This document shows positions 33,421-44,127 of a stretch of 64,000 nt of DNA, one piece after another (positions within the stretch are counted from its first letter, which is position 1; every line of letters starts with the position of its first letter). The notes beneath the pieces were generated by a model. It ran no database searches. It was given only the letters and a program-made list of their open reading frames with translations, and was not told the origin of the DNA. Source of the DNA: Sipunculus nudus (Eukaryota > Annelida > Sipuncula > Golfingiida > Sipunculidae); contig CM049306.1 in assembly GCA_026874595.1 (NCBI GenBank), positions 17,197,019-17,261,018 on the forward strand. The letters run 5' to 3'. The position numbers and the translations under genes are program-made.

Positions 33421-34620
33421 GAATGAACTCCTCAATTGCTTTTTTTTTCAGTGACTGACGCATTGTGGAGTCCATAGATTGCACCTGCAGTTAACTGTGA
33501 TTATAACACTCCCTACACAACTGTGAGATTTAACATATATCCATTGATTAATGTTCAGTACATCTATGTGTATTGTATATTTGACCACTAGAAAACATTA
33601 CTGTTCTCTTCTCAGCCCTATTTTGCACCAAGGAAGTCAAAATATGAACATAATAGTATACATATACACAGGCCTAAAGCCTTATACAGGACTGCCACTA
33701 AATGCAAGATGTCTACCGGTGCTGTTAATGCTTCAATTCTCTCTGGACAAATACTATCAGTTGTTGATGTTACAGGTGCTTCATGCTTTCCAGAATGGTA
33801 ATTTTTTATTACAGGCCTTTCGACATACAACACTATGTGAACATTGGTTTGCTAAAACCATAGGAAATATTTTTATTTAATTTTCTTTCTAAGAGTAACA
33901 GATCGTATCGTGCTATAACCCCAGTTAGCCCTTTGGTGGGCCGGCGACGCAACAGAAACCTGAAACCTGTTGCGTCGACGTCGGCGGCTAACACACACAG
34001 TGTTGCGCCTGTGGTCTCGAAACCTGGCGCCAGTGGCAGCAACGATCGTTGGTGATTGCAAATAATGACTTGCGAGCAGAATATTACCTCCTTTAACACG
34101 ATATTTTGACATCTTTTTTTTCTACTGAACAGGAACGCAGTTACTACAGAACTGACGGCTTCCCGCCCTAAGGTTAATGCTGTGTTGATAATACTCCACG
34201 ACTGTGAACAGTTTTTGAGGATCGAGCCATCCGTGCTGATCGATGGCCCGGATTTATTGGAGTCTTGCAATTGGCTGTTTACTACCGAAAGGATTCGTTA
34301 TCTCATACAATGTATAGACTGGTGACCCGCTCTATTCTTGCGTGGGGTACCGGTCTTAAATGAAGTGCTTCATGCCACACCGGGAGACTGGTACGGACTA
34401 AAACCTGGATGTCGAAAGTCAGATTATGGATGCCAATTCCGATGCCAAGCCCGACGTCAATCTCGGATGCCTTGCATATATTCAAGAAAACTGAGGATTT
34501 AGAGCATATAAAAGTATATTCATTGTAAATAACGTATGGACGTGTATAAAAATGCTCCCACATGTATTAAATTTAATATTACGCGAGTAACTCTGATTCT
34601 CAGAGTTTTATATCAACAAT
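33421..34620. other. No confirmed gene; GC-richer island
   Basis: A 145-residue minus-strand frame (33833-34270) is not recognisable. The region is richer in CpG than the surroundings and contains a strong hairpin (33945-33977). It could be an unknown SINE or MITE. Confidence 0.4.
33945..33977. other. Perfect 11-bp hairpin
   Basis: CGACGCAACAG - 11-nt loop - CTGTTGCGTCG. Imperfect complementarity extends outward (gccgg / cgtcggcggc). Confidence 0.85.
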
Positions 34621-34720
34621 AAAAATACAATTATATTATATTATATTATTCATAATATATTCCATTCTATTATATTATTGGATTCTGTATTATTGAATAT
34701 AATATTGTTTAATTTTTTAA
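34621..34720. repeat. ATTAT-rich simple sequence
   Basis: Low-complexity TTATA/ATTAT stretch. Confidence 0.85.
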
Positions 34721-34864
34721 TAGATATCTGTGAGATGTGCTGGGCATATGACAAATATATTTTTAAATCGTGGATATTCACATATTTTTGTTATTCTTCC
34801 TTGTCCCTTTCAACCAGGAATTTCACTCCTATTTCAGATAATTTACAATAATAGTAACTCAGAA

Positions 34865-35050
34865 GCGGATCCAGGGGGTCCGGACCCCCCCCCCCCTTTT
34901 TTTCATCAGAAACAACGTTTTTTAAGGGCTTAAGACAAAATTTTGCCGCCTGGACCCACCCCCCCCCCTTTTTAGACCTGAGGACCTTTTTTTAGGGTTT
35001 TCATTTGTCCTCCTGGGTTGGACCCCCCTTTTCTTAAATCCTGGATCCGC
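34865..35050. mobile_element. MITE with 11-bp terminal inverted repeats
   Basis: GCGGATCCAGG at 34865 and CCTGGATCCGC at 35040-35050 are perfect inverted termini of a 186-bp element with internal C homopolymers. A diverged copy is at 4880-5069. No coding capacity. Confidence 0.85.
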
Positions 35051-36455
35051 CCCTGTTACTTCTAATTACAGCTTACTCATAGCATAGGATGCAATTAGTA
35101 TTTTTAAAATAATATTTTTTTACCCATATAGTTTCTTCCTGATGCATTACACAGATGCACTTAACTGAATTGGTTATAATTTATTTGACTTACTTCTTGA
35201 AGTATAATAACAGAGAAAATGACAGAATTATGGTAGTATCCAATTAACATTACTAGTACCAATCACCCGTACTTCGATTTCATGCAATATAATTAAATGA
35301 CGAAGAGGAGCAACTTTTACAATTCTTTATTTTTCTAAGTAGCCTTAAAGCAAGGAACACATTAATTTAATGTATGACTAATTAAATTACTAATTACTAA
35401 TCTGAATTATAAACATGTATTAAACAATGAAAAAGTATAACTTTTGCTAATTAAAAATATGTTTGTTACAGACCTCGAACATCTCACATATAATGTTGAA
35501 AAACAAAATTTGTTTATGCGTCGTGATCTAACTTTTATTGTAAATATAGAGCAGAAACTTTGTTCATGCATGAGCTCCACGCTGCTGATAGCGTCATATC
35601 GACCCTCTGGCATAACGACCAGATTACTTGCGCCAAAGTGTATGTACATCTAAGTCTGAGGAACACATTATAAGGCCTTATGAAGATGCAAATATTTTCG
35701 TCATTTTAGACAACGCATCATGGCCTACAGGTACACTGTCAATCAACATAAACCAGACCAATTGTTAGCATTTTTGTGTATTTTCTTATAATACCAAACA
35801 TGAGGGAAAATAAAGTTCCGTTTTAAACCAGCACATTGGTGAACCCCTCGGCATGTTTGTTGAATGTATGACCACATGAACACAAGCATGGCCCGCACGG
35901 GTTACAGGACGCAGGCAGCTTGCAGGCGATACAGGAAATAACCCATGTCCATGGAGACGGTGTTTCAGTTTGGGTTGTGAGAACACATAATATTGAGATT
36001 ATAGGCCATTTACAAAATATGAATGGAACCTGATGCAAGACCACTGCGATACATTCCTCGATATTACTTTTATCACGACGCGAGGAGGCTTACCAGCCCA
36101 ATTATCCGATTGCCTACTGAGTCGCGTTGTCACGGCTACGCTGCCGAGCAACGGTACCAACGGGGCCCTAGTGACTTCTAACACATTAAAGCGTTAATTG
36201 ATCATTTGATCCTTTGTATGCCTTGTAGCATTTCATGACGTCTCTTGAAATAACCTACTGCAGTTTTAATGTGTTTTTTTTTTCAATACAATCACCTTGT
36301 GTATCACCACATATACATCCGAACCATAGAATGCACTGATGTTGTATTTACAAAACAACTAGTTGCAGAGCATTGGCTTGAAAGTTCTGAGTTGACAAAT
36401 CTAGATAATGTCAATGCAAAGAAAGAAACAGTATACTGTTCTAATTATGTATTTG
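35051..36455. other. No confirmed gene
   Basis: A short Cys-rich minus-strand frame at 35823-36044 is discussed in findings. A CpG-containing patch lies at 36060-36180. No exon with convincing splice sites. Confidence 0.5.
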
Positions 36456-36800
36456 ATGTATCTTTCTCTCTTTTTCCTGTCTTTCTGGCTCTCTATTTCT
36501 CCTTTTTTTTTTACTTCCTCTCTCTCTCGCTTTATCTCTCTCTCTCTTTCACTCTTTCCTTCCTTTTTTATCTTTCCTTTCTCTCTCTGTCTTTCCCACT
36601 CTCTTTCCTTCTTTTCCCGTCTTTCTGTATTTCTCTCTTTCCTTCACTCTCTTTTTCTTTCTTTCTCTCTTTTCTGCATAATTTCTCTTTCTTTCTCCCC
36701 CTCTCTTCCTTTCTGCTTTCCTTCTCTTTCTTTCTGTCTTTATTTTTCACTTTCTTTCTTTTTCTCTTGTTCTCATGCTCACTTAATCCCTTTCGTTTCT
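36456..36800 (+). repeat. Polypyrimidine tract (CTTT/CTCT-rich)
   Basis: About 345 bp of almost pure pyrimidine on the plus strand. The 242-residue open frame through it is low-complexity (Ser/Phe/Leu) and not a gene. Confidence 0.9.
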
Positions 36801-37883
36801 TTCATAGGCTAAATGCACCAGTTTTTTTATATATGGGGGTCAATTTACAAAAAACGGCCCATTTCAGCAGGTACATCAGAAATAATTACCCTATTATTCA
36901 TTTTATACAATCTCACATGGAAATAAAACATGTAAACTTTATGAAATTTATTTTAGCAGAGCATTTTTTATCCCATGAAAAGATACAGTTTGGTTAATTT
37001 AATGCCCTAAGTGTGCCATGAATTTCAAAACCGTTGCAGACTTAAAACAGTGCTTGGTAATTATTTTGATAGATTGAATCGGGTATTTTCTGACCAATTT
37101 CATGGTTCTACATAAATTATTGAGACAAAATAATAAAGGTAAGCCTGAAACCAAAACTGTTTTCAAAATATAACAGTTTTGGAGAATGATAACGGACTTG
37201 AATTTCAGTTATTACTCGTTTAAGTATTACTTAAAGTATGCAGGTTGCTTAAATAAAAGGTTTGAAAGTTGTTATATCCATCCTGTCACCTTTTTTTGAA
37301 AACTGTTCATCGACATATACCACCGTTAAAAGTGAAAAGAAACTGGTTGATATATAACGGTGTTGAAAAAGATATGATACTTATTCGTGGACAATTTATT
37401 ACTCCTTCAACCTTTCTAGCACTGTGTTTATTTAAGTGAAGATAGTGACCTAGAAAGATATTCCTACTTCCATGATTTTGTAGAATACGGGTAACTGTGT
37501 TAAAAAGCAATAAATATGCAGACATTTTTGTATTTTTTTTCGTCAAATGACACAATACATATACCAAAAATGATGGTTTTATGGAGTTATTCTGTGACGT
37601 TACTTCAGCTTAGGCGGGTTTTTAACAACGAGTAATAAATCAACATCATATTATTGCGATTAAATCGTATTTATAACCGTGTTGACAAAAAATTTGTTGA
37701 CACACATTTTAATCGCAATAAAAGTGAAAAATTGAGAGGGATGTTGTTACGGAACCTAACAACAACAGATCACGTAATCGTGATCAGCATAAATTTTGTT
37801 ACGGAGATAAAAAAAAATCAGATTCCGCAACACTAGGTAGCATGAAATGTCTAGGGGTATGAATAAAGAAGTCAGTGTTTTTT
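36801..37883. other. No gene recognised
   Basis: AT-rich; contains a perfect 14-bp inverted repeat at 37651-37664 and 37709-37722 (TTATTGCGATTAAA). Confidence 0.6.
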
Positions 37884-38586
37884 TGTTAACAAAAAATTAT
37901 AATTTAGTCTTAGAATAATCCTTACATTACAATACACTAAATCAATACAATTACACAGTACTTAAGACATAAAAATAATTAAAATGTTCATCACCAGAGT
38001 CCGGATCCTAGGCTTTGATTTCTGGATATCACAACCCCACAGCTCAACAAGAGTCCTTTAACACAAGTAATCAACGTAAACAGTTGAAATAAATCTTCTC
38101 AGAGAATAGTCCGATTTAATCTCGAAAACAATCTGTTGTAATCCAAAAGTGAAGTTCCGGTAATAATCCCAAAGGCAAATTGGAGACAATCTGTATCAAT
38201 TTGTTACAAAGTCCGTAGAATATCTGTAAGTTCTGAATCGGAATATGCCGCAAAACAATTGACGAGAAAGTCACACTCTTCCGTGTCCGCTGGTATTTTC
38301 CTCTCTTCCGGCTCTAAACACAGCCCCTTTTTATAGCCTTTCAACCCGAAGCCTAGAAACTTTCATTTTCACGAACATTCCAAACACAACAATACACGCA
38401 CGCCCATAGCGCATGAACAGGCCCGAAATTTTTAGACTAAAACGGGCACTGTGTCTCTACAAGCCGGGGTTCAACGAGTGCTGTTCCCATAGCAGCGCAC
38501 AGGGTTTGCGCTTAACACGAATCAGAATGCCTAGCGCCTACCAAGTTATGTAATATCCCGCGCATAACAAACAGATACATGTAACA
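37884..38586 (-). repeat. 3' LTR of the Gmr1-like element
   Basis: Starts TGTTACATG at 38586, directly after the polypurine tract AGGAGGGGAA (38596-38587), and probably ends TTAACA at 37884, giving TGTTA/TAACA ends. A minus-strand TATA box, GGCTATAAAAAGGGG, lies at about 38325-38339. An ATTAAA that could serve as poly(A) signal is at about 38113. The far end is uncertain because no second LTR is present to align. Confidence 0.65.
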
Positions 38587-38837
38587 TTCCCCTCCTGTAG
38601 GAAAAAAAGAAAGTTTTCTCTAAAAAGCGTTCTTTTTGCGATCACAATCACTAAATTTTTACATTTCAAAACCATCTTATTTACAACATTACATAAACAT
38701 CTCGTTTACAACATTTCATAATCATCTCGATAAGCCTTCAGCAAGTACACTGTCTTTCTCTTTAATGTGTCTGATTTCAAGATTGCGATCCTGTAAAACA
38801 AACTCCATCTCAACAATCTTTGATTTTTACACTTAAA

Positions 38838-39167
38838 CTAGTTCATGAACGTGAGGGGATTGTGATCACTGAAGACAATGATAGGCTTGACTGATGAAGT
38901 ACCATACATTTCAAAATGTTGCAATGCTAAAATCAAAGCCAAACATTCTTTTTCACTAGTGGAGTAGGTTGTCTGGTTTGCATTAAACTTTCCTGAAAAA
39001 TAACAGATTGGATGATCTATGCCATCACTGCCTTCTTGTAACAACACAGCACCAGCAGCAGTATCACTAGCATCTACAGCTAACTTAAAGGGTACAGATA
39101 AGTCTGGAGCTGCCAAACTGGTGAACTTTGCAGAATTGCTTTCAATTTCTGAAATGCATTTACACAC
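38838..39167 (-). pseudogene. Retrotransposon RNase H domain
   Basis: Contains FKLAVDASDTAAGAVLLQ, HPICYFSGKFN, YSTSEKECLAL and VFSDHNPLTF, the catalytic D-E-D pattern of gypsy RNase H. A stop follows immediately (near 38835), where the family normally continues, so the C-terminal part is lost. Confidence 0.93.
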
Positions 39168-39169
39168 TG

Positions 39170-39971
39170 AACATTCCTTACAAAGTTTTGTTTCTTCTTT
39201 AACAAATTAGTTAAAGGTTCAGCTACAGCAGAAAAATTGGACAAAACTTTCTGTACTATCCAACCATACCAAGAAAACGCATTATTTGCTTTTTGTTTTC
39301 TGGTCTAGGAAATGCAGAAATAGCACTTACTTTAGCATCAACAGGTTTTACTTGACCCTGCCCTACAATATGACCCAACAATGTTACTTGTGCATGAAAA
39401 AAACTCAGATTTGACTAAGTTGACGGTCAGACGTGCTTCGCTGAGTTTTTCGAAGAGGTCACGAAGAATTTGCAGATGTTTCTTCCAGGTGTCGCTGTAT
39501 ACTATGAGGTCATCAATATATGCGTCGCAGCCCTGAATGTTTTGACAACCATATGGATGAGGCGCTGGAACGTGGCTGGCGAGTTCTTTATGCCAAACGG
39601 CATATCTTTATACTGGTACAGTCTTGCGGACACTTCTTTCGCTCGTTCTGTTAGCGGAACTTGCCAGAATCCTTTTAGCAAGTCAAACTTGGAGACATAT
39701 CTGGAGCTACCGACTCTAGCAATACAATCATCGATCCTTGGAATCGGGAACGTGTCTTGGTAACATAGTTCAGTTTTCGATAATCTGTGCACATACGGTA
39801 ACTTCCACCAAGAATACATGGTGACCTCCAGTTACTGTTACTAGGATCAATAAAATCATTGTCCAGCAAAAATTGAACCTCATCTTGTAGATACTGTTGC
39901 TTTTCTGGATTCAGTCTATAAGGATGCTGCTTGTCTGCGTTTTCCTCTCCAACATCGACGTCATGGCACAA
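39170..39971 (-). pseudogene. Retrotransposon reverse transcriptase domain
   Basis: Reads CHDVDVGEENADKQHPYRLN, then SYRMCTDYRKLNYVTKTR, FPIPRIDDCI, KFDLLKGFWQVPL (motif A), MPFGIKNSPATFQR (motif B) and YIDD (motif C, 39509-39520). The segments fall in different frames: one shift lies between the fingers and palm (about 39770) and one just before YIDD (about 39535). The thumb region (39170-39490) has further breaks and stops. Confidence 0.93.
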
Positions 39972-40299
39972 TATGTTAGTTCACGTTAGAATATCACTAA
40001 ACAAATGTTCATAATTCTGCAGCAGGTTCTTGAGGTCTTGTTGTTGTTGTGCGGTAAGGTGTGACAATTTAGCATCCAGGTTGTTAAGCACGTCAGTTTT
40101 TTAGTAGTACTGTTCCTTACTGAATGTCTACATCACACTTACAATAAGTATCTACTTTAACTGGGTCAGGGTCAGTTTTTACACAATTAACAGCAGTAAC
40201 ATTATGTACAACATCTGATGTGCTATTTCTGTCATAATATAGTTTCAACATGTTAACATGGTACAGTTGTCATTCTTTCGCCTATCTGGTAATAACAGT

Positions 40300-40990
40300 A
40301 TGTAATTTAAATCACTGACTTTCTTGTCAACAATGTAAGGACTAAAATATCTGGCTTTTCATCAGGCTCAAACGTCCTACTTACAGTGTGTTTGTCATTC
40401 TTTGTTTTCATTTTACTTTGTGCAGATTTTAGATTAGACTTTGCAATCTCACAAGCATTGTATAGTTTAGTGCGAAAGTCTGAGACATACTGCAATAAAC
40501 TAAGAGAATCAGGATTTTCACACAAGAGTTTTTCTTTAAGAAGTTTTAAAACTAGTTCAAAGGGACTGAAACCCAAGACCCTTGAAATGATTCTCTGACA
40601 GCAACAGCAACAGGTGGATTCCTCCATCCCAGTCTTTCTGTGTGTCATAACAACAGGTCCTAAAAATGTTGTTTAATGTCTGGTTAAAACGCTCGAGGGC
40701 GCCCTGACTTTGAGGATGGTATGGCGAAGAGTTGTACTGTTTTATACCTAGCTCAAGCAAAACTTGCTGGAATAAGCCAGACATAAAATCAGACCCTTGG
40801 TCAGACTGGACGGATCTTGGTAATCCAAACATTGTAAAACACTTGGTCAGAGCCTTGACAACACCTTTGGCATTAATTGTGCGCAATGGTATTGCCTCAG
40901 GGAACCTGGTAGATGCGCACATGATTGTCAGCAAGTATTCATGTCCAGATTTTGTTTTGGCAGTATTCCAACACAATCAACAGTAATCCT
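40300..40990 (-). pseudogene. Retrotransposon integrase core and C-terminal domain
   Basis: Catalytic D in ITVDCVGILPK (about 40965), second D in SDQGSDFMSG, and E in PYHPQSQGALERFNQ. The C-terminal part continues LGFSPFELV...KMKTKNDKHTV and a VSDLNYI end. A one-base loss in an A run (4 instead of 5, plus-strand T run at 40955-40958) breaks the frame just after the first D. Another shift is at about 40610. Confidence 0.93.
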
Positions 40991-40999
40991 ACTAAATTG

Positions 41000-41725
41000 T
41001 TCCTCGAAAGCAGGAATAGGCCTAAGTGGGGCTTTAGTAGGATTCTGATTGGGCTTGCCTACCATCTTGTATGTGTGGCATGATTAACAGTATTGTACAA
41101 CATCTTTCCTGAGATTAGGCCAATAGAAGTGTGTACTAACTTTCTGATAAGTTTAATTTATATCTCAATAGCCAGACAAAGGGGCCTCATGTGCCATGCA
41201 TAGAATTTCATTGCGAAAGCTTTTGGGCACTACTATTTGATGTTTGATGGCCCACTCACTATCAGCGCATACATCAGGTGGTCGCCATTTACGCATAAGC
41301 ACTCCATTTGTAACATAGAAACAAACTGGGTTTTGTGACAGTTCATCTTTAGAAACTGCCCTGGGAAACAAACATGAAATATCAGGGTCTTTATGCTGTT
41401 CCGCGATAGGTTCTGACCTTGAAAATGCTGCATCCTGTACGGGCGAGTCGTTAAACGGGTCACTAGTGACTCCCAGAGTGTTATTATCTGGACCATTATC
41501 CTCATGTGTGTTTTTCTTGGCCATAGATCTAGTTACAGCACATGAAGGATACAAACTAGGAATTTCCTGATTTTCAGGATCAGTGTCCTGATCAAGTGAC
41601 GGCTTTTCTGTCACTATTGGTACAGGCTGTACTTTGTCACCTTCAACATCATTGCCTAGTGGCAACTGAATTCCCTTAAAGGGTAAAGTAGTTCTTATGC
41701 CCACAGTAATATTCCCAGAAAACAA
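41000..41725 (-). pseudogene. Protease C-terminus, linker and integrase zinc-binding region
   Basis: Frame 41165-41725 continues in the same frame as the upstream protease after a single TAA. It ends in VVPKSFRNEILCMAHEAPLSGY, the start of the HHCC zinc-binding domain, with the second His replaced by Tyr. Beyond the stop the frame resumes with HFYWPNLRKDVV and a Cys pair separated by a stop. Confidence 0.88.
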
Positions 41726-41734
41726 ATCTGACTT

Positions 41735-42283
41735 TTAATGTACACTGTGAAGCGGAACTGAAGTGTGCTTGTCTGAAAACACACCATTAACAAGTGCATG
41801 TGCACCAGTAAGAGACCTATTAGAAAAAGGCAAAAAGTTTGTTAACATGAGAGTTTGGCCTGAACCAGTGTCCCTAAAAATTCTAATAGGGGTAGAATCT
41901 GAAAAATCACTTGAAAGTGATACAAAATCATTATGTATGAATGTCTCAAATATCTCCATTTTAGAGTCAGGACAGGAATCTACTATCTCAAACAAAGAAC
42001 TGACTCTGACACTGTCAGTCATAAACTCTTTTTCAGAGTCACAGAAGGAATCTACATCCTTATTACAATAAAACTCCTCATGGGAGTCAACAGAGGAATT
42101 TTCCTCAGCAGAAACAAACTTCTGTTTGTCATAAGAGGACCTGGCCTCATTTGAAATACTCTCGCAAGACCCATAAAAGGACTTAGCCTTATTTAGAGGA
42201 TACTTCTCGCAGGAGTCTTGAAAGGACCTAGCTTTATTAAATGCCTCGCAGGAATCAAAACTAGTATTGTTCTTAAAAATCAT
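41735..42283 (-). pseudogene. Retrotransposon aspartic protease with Cys-rich leader
   Basis: Active-site motif FRDTGSGQTLML (DTGS at 41861-41872). The roughly 120 residues upstream carry short repeats of the type DSCEAFNKARSF / GSCES, coded by imperfect tandem DNA repeats, and do not look like a known gag zinc knuckle. Confidence 0.88.
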
Positions 42284-42290
42284 ATTTGAA

Positions 42291-43366
42291 AGGCAGGGGT
42301 AAGGTTGTGGGGTGCTGGGAGGGGCAAGTATTTGGTATAATAAACCCTTTGCGGCAAATCTTTGTAATTCACTTTTCTATTATTTATAGAATAGTGAGAG
42401 CTCCCACAATATCAAATTTAATACCATGTAAGCATGTAAATACACACTCATATTTAAACTGAACATTTAATTTTTATATAATATTTTTAATATATGTTTT
42501 TAATTCTTCTTTTGCTGATGCAATATGTATGTTTGATTTGGCATCGTACTCCAAACATCCAAGTTATATAGTCTGTACCACAGATCTCCGATATCCAGTT
42601 GTGCACGGTTAATTTTTAAAAGGCATGCATGCATGCAGCGCACGGGCACTTGCACGAAGAGTGTTTATAAAATGCAAAAATGCGGTGCGGCCCTGGAAGT
42701 TCTATAAGTGAACATCTATTATTATATCTATTAAAACTCAACTTAAAACTTACATATTATCAAAAAAGCAATTTTACCAACTACAACAATTTCTTAACGT
42801 TTTCCATTAACATTAATAATTTATGATATTCTCTGTTTGGAGTAGTGCCACGTGATCTATACATTGTATATTATAGAGTCGGCAAACATAGCGCACATAT
42901 CCAGCCCTATACGGTGGCCTTTTAATGTTAAGATAATATTATATGTTAATTGAAATAATATTCTTGTTTGAGAACAAAAGTTATTATGAACAACTTGAAT
43001 AATAGCGAAAATAAACAGAAAATGTGAGACACTACACTTTATAGGCTCAAATATTCTCAATCATGATAACGACATTTTAAAAATGAAAATACAAAAAATA
43101 ATAGGAACTCATCTACTTTTTAAAACTTTATTTTTCCATTAAGATATTTAAAATGTATGTTTGTGTATGTTCAATGAAAGTCACGAACCAGAACCCCGAG
43201 CATGCGATTGACGTTTCTCACTTACTTTAAGTTATAAATTTTTTTCTCGCTTTACGTTACTATGCTTATTAAACAGCCACATTTGCATGTATATTTTTAT
43301 TGCACCTCACACACGTCAGTTTTATAATTCATTATGTTAAAAATAATATATATTTTAATTGTACAT

Positions 43367-43425
<59 letters not shown>

Positions 43426-43854
43426 TATGAAACTGGTTTTAAAAGCCAGGAATTGAACAGAAACGGGGGTTAAAATAAAATATAACCGTAATTTATTCAT
43501 TAATTTATCTTTAATTTGTATGCTACAGTGTTTGTGCATTGAATTTAAACAGATGATGTGACATTGGTAAATTGAATTCACAACTCAAGGTTTATACTTT
43601 ATTTTTGTTTGCTTTCTAATGTTATTGATGATCACACTTTTGTTCACCATTAATTAAATCATTCTTTGCCTCTAAACCGGCGAATCCGTCAATAAAATTA
43701 ATTAAAATAATATATGAGCTTTAAAATACATGAATCTGCTATTCAAATCACTGGGGTTGTAGTTGTATTACTGAATTTATTGTGTCTTTAAAAACTTTCA
43801 GGGTTTGATAATATACAAGATGTTAGTATTTTTTGGCAAGTTTTGTTTATTTTA
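42291..43854. other. No gene recognised
   Basis: AT-rich intergenic sequence with an ATGC-rich patch at 42625-42640 and the (TAA)n microsatellite. No 5' LTR matching 37884-38586 is seen. Confidence 0.6.
43370..43426. repeat. (TAA)n microsatellite
   Basis: About 18 consecutive TAA units. Confidence 0.97.
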
Positions 43855-44059
43855 ACACCGCCCGTTCGCGTTTTAGCGTGTTTGTAAACGGTGAAAATCT
43901 GCGTGCATGTACTTCTGCACGCATGCATGCACGCGTTTTAGTATGAACTGTTTGTGGACTCATTTCCGGCTATATATGTCATCTGGGACAAGATAAACAA
44001 TATTTAGCCTGTCCACACTTCTCGTTTAATTTCTTTCCAAATGTCATACTTGATATGTC
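43855..44059 (+). promoter_or_regulatory. HDAC11 promoter/5' UTR candidate
   Basis: CpG-containing stretch upstream of the predicted start, with CCGCCC at 43858-43863, alternating GCATGC/ACGCG around 43911-43936 and a TATATAT at 43971-43977. Inferred only from position and composition. Confidence 0.35.
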
Positions 44060-44127
44060 ATGGGTAAATTTGCCAAATCCAAGGAAAGAAGAACATCAAA
44101 AAAGAAGCTCATGGCGTCGGAAAATGG
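44060..44127 (+). CDS. HDAC11: HDAC11 exon 1
   Basis: ATG at 44060; 22 codons plus two bases (MGKFAKSKERRTSKKKLM, then ASEN), donor GG|GTGAGT. Phase 2 fits the acceptor of exon 2 exactly. The second Met (codon 18) would give a start more like vertebrate HDAC11. An overlapping frame starting at 44055 (MSWVNLP) would not match the phase. The Lys-rich extension is not in the human protein. Confidence 0.7.

Larger units (their letters stand above)
37884..42290 (-). mobile_element. Ty3/gypsy LTR retrotransposon, Gmr1-like, 5' truncated and dead
   Basis: Read on the minus strand: protease (about 42283-41730), integrase zinc-binding region, integrase core and C-terminus (about 41725-40300), reverse transcriptase (about 39971-39490), RNase H (39167-38838), polypurine tract and 3' LTR. 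Protease-integrase-RT-RNase H is the Ty1/copia order, yet every domain is of Ty3/gypsy type. That combination is established for the Gmr1 clade. There are several in-frame stops (for example near 41736 and 41150) and frameshifts. No gag and no 5' LTR can be seen beyond 42290. Confidence 0.88.

Noticed and set aside
33833-34270. 145-residue minus-strand open frame
   Set aside because: No recognisable motif, no splice or start context; it follows the CpG-rich block and its hairpin.
36269-36997. 242-residue plus-strand open frame
   Set aside because: Mostly low-complexity Ser/Phe/Leu translated from the polypyrimidine tract.
37884-42290. Two separate gypsy fragments joined by chance to give PR-IN-RT-RH
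   Set aside because: Orientation, spacing and the continuous linker between the integrase end and the RT start fit one Gmr1-like element; a join of two fragments remains a less likely alternative.
42291-43100. 5' LTR of the Gmr1-like element
   Set aside because: No sequence resembling 37884-38586 is present; the element appears truncated near 42290.
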